Shown piece by piece: positions 1 to 8,319 of a stretch of 64,000 bases of DNA. The DNA comes from an uncultured Lachnospiraceae bacterium. Its GTDB lineage: Bacteria; Bacillota; Clostridia; Lachnospirales; Lachnospiraceae. Both the position numbers and the translations under genes were made by a program. The first letter of the stretch is position 1. The number at the start of each line of letters is the position of its first letter. The notes beneath the pieces were generated by a model. It ran no database searches and was not told where the DNA came from. It saw only the letters and a list, made by a program, of their open reading frames with translations. The stretch lies in contig CAJUMB010000013.1 in NCBI GenBank assembly GCA_910587105.1, positions 1 through 64,000 on the forward strand. Reading direction: 5' to 3'.

Positions 1-262
1 TATTCTGTGATGGTTATACCAGTTCACATAATCCCATAACTTCAATTTCAGCTCATCCAGATCTGCAAATGCTTCATCCCGTACGAATTCTGTTTTTATG
101 ATCTTAAATGTGGCTTCTGCCACGGCATTGTCATATGGATAGACTAATTCCTTTTTGATCTTGCGTGTCCCATAGTTGTTCCTGCCGGCCTTGAAGTTTA
201 CCCATTTATCAAACAATGAATGGGCAATGTCATATTCACGGCGGATACTGCACCTGCTATAT
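1..262 (-). pseudogene. IS3-family transposase remnant, internally deleted
   Basis: Read on the minus strand, the DNA gives NNYGTRKIKKEL, typical of the N-terminal part of IS3/IS150-type OrfB. This is joined directly to YPYDNAVAEATFKIIKTEF and a downstream WDYVNWYNHHR segment, which belong to the C-terminal end of the integrase core. In intact members these two motifs are separated by well over a hundred residues carrying the first two catalytic Asp residues, so an internal deletion has removed most of the DDE core. The 5' part is unclear and the 3' end runs off the window. It cannot encode an active transposase. Bases 263-444 hold nothing I recognise. Confidence 0.75.
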
Positions 263-444
263 TATATGACCTTAAAAGATCTGTCCAGTTTATTGCAGCC
301 TATCAAATAATTCAGGCTGGCACGTGCTGCCCTGCAGGTTGAAGTCTTTCAAAATGGCCTATGCAAATTTGCCGCTGATCTTCCATCTTTATTTTTTAAA
401 TGGATTATTGATACAAAAAGAAGGCTGCACATGCCCCGCTTCTG

Positions 445-1401
445 CTAATGGCAGTTTTGGCAGGCTTGTATGCCCTGCTGTTGGGCTTCAGCCAATGTTA
501 CTTGCCGCGCATTATCAGGATTCATTCTGCCGCAATTTGGAATGCTGTGATATTTGCTTCCTGTTGCAGATAACCAAACATTAGAAGTCTGGGCGGCTTG
601 AATCGCGGCTTGTTCTTGAGCGATGCGCTGCTGTTCGGCTTGGGCGGCCTGTTCTTGAGCGATGCGCTGCTGCTCGGCTTGGGCGGCCTGTTCTTGAGCG
701 ATGCGCTGCTGCTCGGCTTGAGCGGCTTGTTCTTGAGCGATGCGCTGCTGCTCGGCCTGAGCGGCCTGTTCTTGGGCAATGCGTTGCTGCTCAGCTTGAG
801 CGGCCTGTTCTTGTTCAGCCTGCTTCTGAGCAATTCTCTCCTGTTTTTTGCGCTCTGTCTGTTCCTGCTCTTCTTTTTCAGTTTTTTCTTTCCCAGAATC
901 TTTTTTGTCCTGTTTTTCAGAAGATGCTTTGGTTTGCTTTTTCACAGATGCTGTGGCTTCCTGTATGTCTATATTTTTCTTTGGTTCAGCATCTGTCTGA
1001 GGTAATAGGCAGCACCCGGAAAAAAATAACACTATAACTAAAGGAATCCATATTTTTTTGGATAAATATATGCGATTTCGGAATATGGGGCTGACTAACA
1101 CTGCAGCTGTTAAAAAAGCCAAAAGAGATAATCCGTCACAAGTTAATCCGAACATAAGGAATAAAGCGCATAATATCCAGCCTGTGATGGCAGAGATTTT
1201 TCCCAGGCCGCAGCCGTTACCCTTTTCATACGCATCTGCTTTGGTTTCAGGCTGTGTGGGATTTGGGCTTTGCGTCTGTTGAGAGAGATTCTTAAGGTCG
1301 TGGGCAGTGAACATTGCACCACAGTTGTTGCACTGTGCATATCCCTTGCCGTCTTTCTTAACCGGCTTGAGTTCCCCCTGTCCACATTTTAAACAATTCA
1401 T
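445..1401 (-). CDS. Zinc-ribbon membrane protein with Gln/Ala-rich tandem repeats
   Basis: 318 residues. The N-terminus has a CxxC...CxxC zinc ribbon (MNCLKCGQG, QCNNCGAMF). Two hydrophobic segments follow at about 68-90 and 110-133, then a highly charged Lys/Glu region. Next is a coiled-coil-like stretch built from AEQQRIAQEQAAQ repeats. The C-terminal module contains YHSIPNCGRMN and IQACQNCH, a Cys-containing domain seen at the end of many Firmicute surface proteins. The start is ATG after AAGGGAAG. A TATAAT box (complement of 1455-1460) lies just outside the left inverted-repeat arm, with a possible -35 inside the arm. Function is unknown; a surface role for the C-terminal part is inference. 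Confidence 0.7.
   Translation of the reverse strand: MNCLKCGQGELKPVKKDGKGYAQCNNCGAMFTAHDLKNLSQQTQSPNPTQPETKADAYEKGNGCGLGKISAITGWILCALFLMFGLTCDGLSLLAFLTAAVLVSPIFRNRIYLSKKIWIPLVIVLFFSGCCLLPQTDAEPKKNIDIQEATASVKKQTKASSEKQDKKDSGKEKTEKEEQEQTERKKQERIAQKQAEQEQAAQAEQQRIAQEQAAQAEQQRIAQEQAAQAEQQRIAQEQAAQAEQQRIAQEQAAQAEQQRIAQEQAAIQAAQTSNVWLSATGSKYHSIPNCGRMNPDNARQVTLAEAQQQGIQACQNCH
611..806 (-). repeat. 39-bp in-frame tandem repeat, about five copies
   Basis: Five consecutive near-identical 39-bp units each encode the 13-residue unit AEQQRIAQEQAAQ. The copy nearest the gene's 5' side (about 767-806) has diverged more. The in-frame unit length means that copy-number change would lengthen or shorten the coiled-coil-like region without breaking the frame. 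Confidence 0.85.
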
Positions 1402-1467
1402 ATGATTATCTTCCCTTATATGTGTATGTACTCGCGGAATCTCTCCTGCACCTGATTATACGTCATG

Positions 1468-1555
1468 TACACATAAATTTAATCAACGTATACACCGTGT
1501 ACGCCTCATAAGTTTATGAATAAATGACAAAAAATCATCTCACAAAATCAGGCAC
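1468..1555 (+). repeat. Left arm of long inverted repeat
   Basis: This roughly 88-bp arm is inverted relative to 1769-1855. By hand alignment about nine of ten positions match, with one cluster of mismatches (aataaa versus cccagc) and a single A indel. Inside the arm is a smaller imperfect palindrome, CGTATAC-acc-GTGTACG. Together with the other arm it flanks a 213-bp spacer carrying a promoter. Confidence 0.85.
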
Positions 1556-1690
1556 AAAAAGACTCTGAGAGCACCTGTGTTTATTAAATAATCTTACATT
1601 AAAAAGAGTAAAATGTTAAGTAAAAATATAAAAAAATTATAAAATTCTGTTGATTATTCTTTTTAACTGTGATTCAATGACTTTTATTAT

Positions 1691-1719
1691 TTGGCATTGG
1701 GAAATAATCCTGTTATAAT
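1691..1719 (+). promoter_or_regulatory. Near-consensus SigA promoter between inverted repeats
   Basis: TTGGCA at 1691-1696 and TATAAT at 1714-1719 are separated by exactly 17 bp. As sequenced it points right, through the right arm towards the hydrolase gene at 2287. Inversion of the enclosed segment would point it left, at the zinc-ribbon repeat-protein gene. Confidence 0.65.
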
Positions 1720-1768
1720 ATCAAAGAAAGTCCCTGGGATGGAGCGTTGGATTCCGTTTCATTTTTGG

Positions 1769-1855
1769 GTGTCTGATTTTGTGAGATGATTTTTGTCAGC
1801 TGGGCATAAATTTATGAGGCGTACACGGTGTGTACGTTGATTAAGTTTATGTGTA
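1769..1855 (-). repeat. Right arm of long inverted repeat
   Basis: This is the reverse-complement partner of 1468-1555. It contains a perfect small palindrome, CGTACAC-ggt-GTGTACG. No clear target-site duplication flanks the pair: catg lies to the left and tctg to the right. Confidence 0.85.
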
Positions 1856-1933
1856 TCTGGCGGAAAATCAGCTGCAAAAGCAGATGCAGGGGAGATTCAG
1901 AGTACATTAATAAAAAAGGGGAGGTTGAAACAG

Positions 1934-1960
1934 ATGGGAATTTGGATGAAAAGACACTAA
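1934..1960 (+). other. Eight-codon ORF with strong ribosome binding site
   Basis: GGGGAGG sits 9 bases ahead of an ATG that opens MGIWMKRH followed by TAA, just beyond the right inverted-repeat arm. It may be a leader peptide or the stump of a lost gene. The rest of the gene-free stretch 1402-2286 holds the inverted repeats, this ORF and a TIR element at 2132-2222. Confidence 0.3.
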
Positions 1961-2131
1961 CAGCAAGGCTTAGTATAACCCACACTAATTTAACCGTATT
2001 TTTCACTTGTCTAAATTTCCATCTGCGGCGTTGTCGTCAATCGGCGCAGCCACCGCTGCGCTCATTCCTCCGCCTTGCAGGCTGAAAATTTATCCTACGC
2101 GAAAGGTATCGGTAATTAGTGCGGATTGTAT

Positions 2132-2222
2132 TAGAGCGTGTCTTAAAAATCATTCCTGCCATCTGCACGCCCCACCAAGTGTGACGCACATCTGACAAAA
2201 AGCATTTTTAAGACACGCTCTA
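2132..2222. repeat. MITE-like element, complete 91-bp copy
   Basis: The ends are TAGAGCGTGTCTTAAAAAT and its exact reverse complement ATTTTTAAGACACGCTCTA, 19 bp each. The interior includes CAAGTGTGACGCACATCTG. The outermost bases read TA at both ends, which fits insertion at a TA-like target. Related whole or partial copies occur at 24616, 25495, 45246, 54459 and 60751. No transposase is encoded. Confidence 0.8.
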
Positions 2223-2286
2223 GTGCTCCATCCGGACAGCCTTGCTAATCCAGTACAGATAACAAGCATTGATTAGGAGGCGTAGT

Positions 2287-3039
2287 ATGTCATTTTTTAA
2301 TTATCAGTCAAAGAATATTTACTATACAGAAACAGGAAATGGGAAACCCGTTGTATTTTTACACGGGGATACTGCATCATCAAAAATGTTTGAACCCATG
2401 CTGCCTTTGTATAAAGAGCATTTCAACGTAATTCTTGTAGATTTCCTGGGACATGGAAGGTCAGACCGGGTGTCAGAATTTCCGGCAGACTTATGGCAGG
2501 AGGAAGCGAGACAAACGGTTGCACTGCTAGAGCACCTGGATCGCGGCAAAGTAAGTCTTGTGGGAAGCAGCGGCGGTGCGTGGGCGGCTGTGAATGCAGG
2601 CCTGCTGCGTCCGGATTTGGTAGAAAAGGTAGTGGCAGACAGCTTTGATGGACGGAGACTGGCAGAAAATTTTGTAGAAAATCTGCTCAAAGAGAGGGCA
2701 GGTGCAAAGTTGGATGAGCAGGCAGTCTGGTTTTATCAATGGTGCCAGGGTGAGGACTGGGAACGGATTGTGGATATGGACACAAAGGCTCTGGTTAAGT
2801 GTGCAGAAGAGAAAATGCCATTATTTATCAGTCCGCTGTCAGAATTAAAGTGCCCGCTTTTACTAATGGGGAGCATGGGAGACACAATGACAAGAACAGA
2901 CATACAGGATGAATATGATGCCATAGCAGGAGAAACAGGAGCAGATATCTGCTTGTTTCCGGAAGGAGCACATCCGGCTGTTTTTTCTAATGCAGAACAA
3001 GCGGCATATGTTATTCGGGAGTTTATTATGAGAGCATAA
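2287..3039 (+). CDS. Alpha/beta-fold hydrolase
   Basis: 250 residues, the usual size for a single-domain alpha/beta hydrolase. Visible family features are FLHGDTASS (oxyanion HG), DFLGHGRSD, the nucleophile elbow G93-S-S95-G-G97, an Asp at D199 (MGSMGD) and a His at H229 (GAHPAV), giving a plausible Ser-Asp-His triad. The ATG at 2287 is chosen because AGGAGG lies 7 bases upstream; a TTG at 2269 lies upstream of that ribosome binding site. There is no signal peptide, so it is probably cytosolic. The substrate (ester, lactone or other) cannot be told. It may be transcribed from the promoter within the inverted repeats at 1691, 570 bp upstream. Confidence 0.8.
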   Translation: MSFFNYQSKNIYYTETGNGKPVVFLHGDTASSKMFEPMLPLYKEHFNVILVDFLGHGRSDRVSEFPADLWQEEARQTVALLEHLDRGKVSLVGSSGGAWAAVNAGLLRPDLVEKVVADSFDGRRLAENFVENLLKERAGAKLDEQAVWFYQWCQGEDWERIVDMDTKALVKCAEEKMPLFISPLSELKCPLLLMGSMGDTMTRTDIQDEYDAIAGETGADICLFPEGAHPAVFSNAEQAAYVIREFIMRA

Positions 3040-3074
3040 AATATAGAAAACGATACATTTTGAAATGTGCAGAG

Positions 3075-3110
3075 GGGGCATAGGCAGTTGAAAAATAATG
3101 CCTATGCCTC
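3075..3110. terminator. Bidirectional terminator hairpin
   Basis: GGCATAGGCA (3077-3086) pairs with TGCCTATGCC (3099-3108) between two convergent genes, the hydrolase (+) and the lipoprotein (-). The U-tracts are weak. Confidence 0.6.
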
Positions 3111-3145
3111 TTCTAAAATGCAGCCTTTTCATGCATCTATGTAAT

Positions 3146-3856
3146 TTATTGCTGTCCCATATCTGCAGCATCTGAGGAATCAGCGCTGTGAATAATTTCT
3201 CCGGAATCGGCATTCACAAAATCCACATGAATATTGTCAGGTGTCTCACCATTGAAGATACCGTACATACCTCCGTACATATAAAATGCCATGACAGAAA
3301 AAGACTCGTTCATATCCACTTCGGGAGAGGTTGTGGTTACCGTAAAGCTGGTGAAATTTTCATTGGCAGTTACATTGGTAATATTGGGGTAGTTTTCGGA
3401 ACCAATCATCTCTGATAAAGCTGAATGAAAGGTTTCGGACATTTCGCCCATCAGTGTTTTATGCTGGCTTTTGGTCATGGTGCAGGATGCGCTTCCATCT
3501 TCATTTATGGTGATTTCAAATCCTTCCTCGGCAGCTTTCTGCTTTAGTTCATCGGTGTTCAATTGGCCGATAAACTCGGCAGGGATAGTTAAATGAACGT
3601 CAAATAATTCTTTTTCCACTTCTACATCGTCCAATGCATCAAGATCAGATATGCTTCCATCACTTTCTGTATGATTTTCATCAGAATTGCTTTTTGCTTC
3701 TTCTGGGGCAGAGGTTACTGAAACATCTGGTGTTACATCATTGGAAGTTTCTGATGTTTTGGGCTTTTCCGTGTTTTCAGGTTCCCTGCTCTTACATGAA
3801 ACCATGGATGCCGAGAGAGCAAGAACCATCAAAGCGATTAGCAGTTTTCTTTTCAT
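3146..3856 (-). CDS. Putative lipoprotein, unknown function
   Basis: 236 residues. A type II signal peptide ends in SMVSC with the lipidated Cys at position 21. It is followed by a Ser/Thr/Glu-rich linker (about 22-75), the usual spacer that holds a domain off the membrane. The folded part (about 80-236) has hydrophobic/beta alternation (VHLTIPAEFIG, TNVTANENFTSFTVTTTS) and no motif I recognise. The ribosome binding site AAGGAG precedes the ATG. It is monocistronic, convergent with the hydrolase and divergent from the sensor kinase. Confidence 0.7.
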   Translation of the reverse strand: MKRKLLIALMVLALSASMVSCKSREPENTEKPKTSETSNDVTPDVSVTSAPEEAKSNSDENHTESDGSISDLDALDDVEVEKELFDVHLTIPAEFIGQLNTDELKQKAAEEGFEITINEDGSASCTMTKSQHKTLMGEMSETFHSALSEMIGSENYPNITNVTANENFTSFTVTTTSPEVDMNESFSVMAFYMYGGMYGIFNGETPDNIHVDFVNADSGEIIHSADSSDAADMGQQ

Positions 3857-3888
3857 TTGTAAGTTCTCCTTTTGATATATTTATGATA

Positions 3889-3917
3889 ATTATACACAAA
3901 AAAGGGAGAAATGTGTA
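3889..3917 (-). promoter_or_regulatory. Promoter of the lipoprotein gene
   Basis: On the minus strand, TACACA (complement of 3912-3917), 17 bp, then TATAAT (complement of 3889-3894), about 33 bp ahead of the ATG at 3856. The -35 matches only four of six consensus bases. Confidence 0.45.
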
Positions 3918-4209
3918 ATCTTTCCGTACAGGCCCTCCGGGAAAATTATGACAGGCGGCTGACATGGAGCATTGTTCACATACGCTCTGACATATTATAG
4001 AGTTATGGAGGCGGAGACTATCTGTATAAAATCTATGATGTTTTTTGGATAGAAAAATACAGCTGAATGTGATAAAATATAAAAAACTTCACGATTGGGA
4101 AAGGGTAAATAGAGAATTATTTGAAAATAAACTGTTTGATAAGGGGGAGGTGATGGCGCACGCTGATTCATACGGTTAAAGCCGCACAGAGGATATTGCG
4201 CCGAATCAA
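3918..4209 (+). other. Leader region of the hybrid kinase with a short ORF
   Basis: An eight-codon ORF at 4152-4178 (MAHADSYG, stop) has a much better ribosome binding site (GGGGGAGGTG) than the kinase itself, whose ATG at 4210 is preceded only by GAGG 12-14 bases upstream. The two are in different frames. The short ORF may act as a translated leader that couples into the kinase gene, or may reflect decay. I see no convincing promoter here. Confidence 0.35.
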
Positions 4210-7200
4210 ATGAAACAACATAAAAAAACATGGCAGCCAATTATTTATGCACTTTTTTTCCTGATTATTGTACTTGTTTTATTTTATATCTACACAACAC
4301 AGAATATGGAACGTATTCAGGAACAGAACAGAGTCTATGCAGAGGATAGTGCGCGGCAGACGGCAAAACGCATTGAGAGTGAATTTGATAATGCGCTGCA
4401 GCGTCTCCAGAATAGTGCCTATCTGGTCAGTACAAAAGGAAACGATTCAGAAATTGATGCTCAGGTGCTCAGGGAGCTTGAGAAAAATACCACCTTTGAT
4501 GCTATCCGCTTTACCAATGCAGATGGTGTGAATCTTGCATCTGATGGGAAAACAAACAACAGTTCTGACCGGAACTATTTTATCCGGGGAATGCAGGGGG
4601 AGAGCGGTCTAGAGACTGTGGAAGAGTCCAAACTTACCGGCAGGCCTATGATGGTCTTTTATGTCCCGGTATATGCTGGCAGAGAAATCACAGGCATGTT
4701 TTTAGGACTGTATTTTGCAGAGGATTATCTGCGGAATATGCTTGCTGCCAGCTATTTTGGTGAGGCGGCGGATGTATTTCTATGCTCACAGAACGGTGAG
4801 GTAATTGCCAGTTCAGGGGATCAGATCTACGGAGAAGGACTGGTTGATTCGCTGACCGAATCAGGGGTTATTGATGCTCAAACTGCCAGGAAAGTGCAAA
4901 GTGTGTTCGATGACGGCGGGCAGGCGGCTTTTCTGTGTGAGGAGGGCTGTAAAACAGACAATCTTTCTGTTATCAACCTGCCAGGGTATGATTATGTTCT
5001 TGTACAGGCATTCCCTAAAAACATTAGCCAGGAAATGGTAAACAGAGCGAATCTGGCGGGCGTGAGACTGGAAATCTGTTTACTCGCTCTGTTTATGATA
5101 TATATTGCTTTTCTGGCAATCCGCGGGGGAAGGCAGCGAAAGAAATTGGAAGCGGAGAATAAAATCATCAGTGATGTACTCCGCGGTGTGAATATTCTTT
5201 TTGCATCCCGTTATTTGATTGCAGATTTGGAAAACGACAGCTATTCCTATGTGGCGGGAGCAGGACCACTGAATACCCATATTCCCATGAAGGGGGTATA
5301 CAGCGAAGTTATGAAACTTCATGCTGCAGATATTATGGGAGATGAAGACAAAGAGGCGTTTTGTCATTTTAGCCAGATTGAAACGCTTAGAGAGAGTCTC
5401 AGCGCCAGAGATTCCATTGTTCATGAGTGCCACGTTTTCCGCCACGGGAAAGAGGAATGGGAACAGTTGATTGTAGTGTGTCTGGAGCGGAAGGACGGGA
5501 AGCCTGTCAGGGTTTTATATGTCCGCCAAAATGTTACAGAGCTGAAGTTAAAAGAGATGCGTGAGCAGCGTGAGAGGGCTGTATTAAACCGGAAAGAACG
5601 GCAGTACCGGATCGCCATTATGTCAAATTCTTTCAGTGCTTTTGAGTGTAATCTGACAAAAGACCGGATTGAGCAGGAGATTATCTGCACGAATGATGAG
5701 AAAGACACTTCGCTTCTGGAACGGGTGGGATTGTCTGCGCCGTGTAAAGCCTCTGTGTGTTTCGAGAAATGGCAGCAGTTTGTTTTGCCGGAATCACAGG
5801 AAGATTATTGTACGTCAGTAAATGTAGATTATCTGAAAGCCCAGTATGAACAGGGGAATATGGAAGTGGATGTGGATTACTGGGGCGGGATAGATGAAGA
5901 AGAGCCTCTGTGTGTCCGGCAGTCCTTTATTATGACCTGTGATGAAGACACCGGCGACCTGATTGCCATGGTGGTTTCCAAGGATATTACGGAACAGGTC
6001 AGAAAACAGCGGGAGCAGACACAGGCCCTGCAGGACGCTCTGATGCAGGCGCAGCATGCCAATCAGGCAAAGACTACGTTCCTGTCCAATATGAGCCATG
6101 ATATACGTACGCCTATGAATGCCATTATCGGTTTTGCCACCATCGCAGCCAGTCATATGGAGCGTACAGATCAGGTGAGAGACTGCCTGCAGAAAATCCT
6201 CTCATCCAGCAATCATCTGCTGGGGCTGATCAATGACATTTTGGATATGAGCCGTATTGAGAGCGGAAAGCTGCAGATACATAATCAGGAATGCAATATT
6301 CCTGAGTTGATGCACAATCTGGTAAACATTATCCAGCCACAGGTGAAATCCAAGCAGCTGGAGATGTTTATCGACACGTTTGGGGTGGCAAATGAAGATG
6401 TGATTGCGGACCCTCTCAAGCTGAATCAGATTTTCATCAATTTGATGGGGAATGCAGTCAAATATACCCCGGCAGGCGGGACGGTAAGTTTCCGAATCAC
6501 CCAGCATACCACATTTAAACATGGATGGGGCGATTATGTCTTTACCGTTAAGGACAATGGGATTGGAATGTCACAGGAATTTGTGAAGCATATTTTTGAG
6601 CCTTTTGAGCGTGAAACCACTGTAACAAAGAGCAGCATACAGGGCGCAGGGCTTGGCATGGCGATTACCAAGAACATTGTTGATATGATGGGGGGAGAAA
6701 TCACGGTGGAAAGCGAAGTCGGAAAAGGCAGCGCTTTCACGGTAAAACTTCCGCTGCAGCTTCAGGATATAGAAAAAACGGCAGAGCAGATCAAAGAACT
6801 GGAAGGACTGCGTTCGCTGGTTGTGGACGACGACCTCAATGTCTGTGACAGCGTGAGCAAAATGCTAAAAAACATTGGGCTGCGCTCGGAGTGGACCACA
6901 TCCGGCAGGGAGGCAGCATACCGTGCCAAATCAGCCTGTGAAGAAGGAGATCCTTACCATACTTATATCATTGACTGGCAGATGCCGGAGACCAGCGGAA
7001 TTGAAACGGCAAGAAAAATCCGCAGTGTGGTGGGGCAGGACGCACCTATCATTATTCTCACTGCTTATGACTGGACGGATATTGAGGAGGAGGCAAAAGC
7101 GGCGGGAGTTACTGCGTTCTGCGCAAAACCGCTTTTCATGTCTGACTTAAAGGCAGCGCTGCTGGCAGCCAATAATATCGGGGACCACAGCCAGCCAGAA

Positions 7201-7617
7201 GCTGGGGCTGTCTGGACGCAGACGGATTACAGCGGCAAGAGGCTTCTGCTGGTGGAGGACAATGAGCTGAACCGGGAGATTGCGGAGGTCATTCTGGAAG
7301 AAGCAGGCTTTGTGATTGAAGCTGCACCGGATGGAACCGATGCGGTGGCCATGATAGAGGATTCGGAAGAAGGCTATTATCATGCAGTACTGATGGATGT
7401 GCAGATGCCGGTTATGAACGGATATGAGGCAACAAAGGCTATCCGGGCTATGCAGCGGGAGGACGTGAAAACTCTGCCCATCATTGCAATGACGGCAAAT
7501 GCTATGGAAGAGGATAAGGAGGCGGCTCTAAAAAGCGGCATGAACGCTCACATTGCCAAACCTCTTGATATAGAGTTGCTTATGAGTGTGCTGCGGAAGT
7601 TTCTGCATTCCAAGTAA
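4210..7617 (+). CDS. Hybrid sensor histidine kinase with two receiver domains
   Basis: 1135 residues. TM helix 1 (about 11-29) and TM helix 2 (about 284-303) bracket an extracytoplasmic sensor of roughly 250 residues with dCACHE-like features. A PAS-like region follows (about 320-460) and another sensory stretch before a coiled linker. The HisKA domain has the phosphoacceptor H630 in NMSHDIRTPMNA. The HATPase domain has an N box near 738, DNGIGM near 782 and GAGLGMAI near 812. Receiver 1 has D922 (IIDWQMP) as likely phosphorylation site; receiver 2 has VEDNELNRE and D1063 (LMDVQMP). No HPt or DNA-binding domain is present, so output must pass through other proteins or interaction surfaces. 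No dedicated regulator is adjacent, so it appears to be an orphan hybrid kinase. Confidence 0.93.
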   Translation: MKQHKKTWQPIIYALFFLIIVLVLFYIYTTQNMERIQEQNRVYAEDSARQTAKRIESEFDNALQRLQNSAYLVSTKGNDSEIDAQVLRELEKNTTFDAIRFTNADGVNLASDGKTNNSSDRNYFIRGMQGESGLETVEESKLTGRPMMVFYVPVYAGREITGMFLGLYFAEDYLRNMLAASYFGEAADVFLCSQNGEVIASSGDQIYGEGLVDSLTESGVIDAQTARKVQSVFDDGGQAAFLCEEGCKTDNLSVINLPGYDYVLVQAFPKNISQEMVNRANLAGVRLEICLLALFMIYIAFLAIRGGRQRKKLEAENKIISDVLRGVNILFASRYLIADLENDSYSYVAGAGPLNTHIPMKGVYSEVMKLHAADIMGDEDKEAFCHFSQIETLRESLSARDSIVHECHVFRHGKEEWEQLIVVCLERKDGKPVRVLYVRQNVTELKLKEMREQRERAVLNRKERQYRIAIMSNSFSAFECNLTKDRIEQEIICTNDEKDTSLLERVGLSAPCKASVCFEKWQQFVLPESQEDYCTSVNVDYLKAQYEQGNMEVDVDYWGGIDEEEPLCVRQSFIMTCDEDTGDLIAMVVSKDITEQVRKQREQTQALQDALMQAQHANQAKTTFLSNMSHDIRTPMNAIIGFATIAASHMERTDQVRDCLQKILSSSNHLLGLINDILDMSRIESGKLQIHNQECNIPELMHNLVNIIQPQVKSKQLEMFIDTFGVANEDVIADPLKLNQIFINLMGNAVKYTPAGGTVSFRITQHTTFKHGWGDYVFTVKDNGIGMSQEFVKHIFEPFERETTVTKSSIQGAGLGMAITKNIVDMMGGEITVESEVGKGSAFTVKLPLQLQDIEKTAEQIKELEGLRSLVVDDDLNVCDSVSKMLKNIGLRSEWTTSGREAAYRAKSACEEGDPYHTYIIDWQMPETSGIETARKIRSVVGQDAPIIILTAYDWTDIEEEAKAAGVTAFCAKPLFMSDLKAALLAANNIGDHSQPEAGAVWTQTDYSGKRLLLVEDNELNREIAEVILEEAGFVIEAAPDGTDAVAMIEDSEEGYYHAVLMDVQMPVMNGYEATKAIRAMQREDVKTLPIIAMTANAMEEDKEAALKSGMNAHIAKPLDIELLMSVLRKFLHSK

Positions 7618-7662
7618 TGGACTGCTTACGTGGAAACATAATTTTTGGAAAGGAAATTATTC

Positions 7663-8319
7663 ATGATTAACAACACAAGGCGGGATGAGGATGTGGCCGC
7701 AGCTGGTCGTGCATTTGAGGAAATGCGTATATATGCAGCAGATTGTCTGAAAGGGAGAAATCCAGAAGAAATTGCAGAACGTGCACAGGCAGATTACCGA
7801 AAGGAAGAGGGGCTGTTGAAAATAAAGAGTTTCGGACAGGAAGTTGAGATAAAGATTCCTGTTTATGAAATACAACAGCACCTGGATCAATGGCATCATC
7901 TGGTGCTTCTGCATTATCTGAACATGGCAGACGGTGCGCCGCTGACCGGGGAGTGGATGACACTGGGTGATATGAAAGATGGCATCATCCGGGGGACAAA
8001 GTTTGATAAGACGGCAGATGAGCACATTGGAAAACTTGTGGGGGAACAGGCGCCGGGAAAGGCAAAGCAGATGTGCGGGAGGCTGGGTGCAGAAATTATA
8101 CAGTCCAGGGCAGATCTGTGTGCAGTGATACCTGTTTTCCCATGTTATCCGGTTATGCTGAATATCTGGTTTGCAGACGATGAGTTTGGCGGGACGGCGC
8201 GTATGCTGGTGGATAAAGCGGCGGATCACTATCTGACAGTGGAGGATGCGGTAACGGTGGGGGAGATGATTATCAACCGGCTGAGAAAGATTTATGCAGA
8301 GATGGGAGGAACATTATGA
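7663..8319 (+). CDS. DUF3786 domain protein
   Basis: 218 residues. The C-terminal half (FPCYPVMLNIWFADDEFGG, then a DKAADHYLTVEDAV stretch) is the pattern of DUF3786, a family found in anaerobes and often near cofactor or one-carbon genes; its biochemical role is not established. ATG 7663 is chosen because GGAAAGGA lies 8 bases upstream; a TTG at 7645 lies before that site. The stop overlaps the start of the downstream PfkB kinase by 4 bases (ATGA), so the two are translationally coupled. There is no signal peptide or membrane segment. Confidence 0.75.
   Translation: MINNTRRDEDVAAAGRAFEEMRIYAADCLKGRNPEEIAERAQADYRKEEGLLKIKSFGQEVEIKIPVYEIQQHLDQWHHLVLLHYLNMADGAPLTGEWMTLGDMKDGIIRGTKFDKTADEHIGKLVGEQAPGKAKQMCGRLGAEIIQSRADLCAVIPVFPCYPVMLNIWFADDEFGGTARMLVDKAADHYLTVEDAVTVGEMIINRLRKIYAEMGGTL

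Noticed and set aside
611..806. CRISPR array
   Set aside because: The units are contiguous 39-bp coding repeats without unique spacers.
598..1005. Long open frame opposite the zinc-ribbon repeat gene
   Set aside because: It is the antisense shadow of the 39-bp repeats; its Leu/Phe-rich repeat product is an artefact of the opposite strand.
1828..2195. Overlapping short frames between the inverted repeat and the hydrolase
   Set aside because: No ribosome binding sites, no family features, and they run across the MITE-like element.
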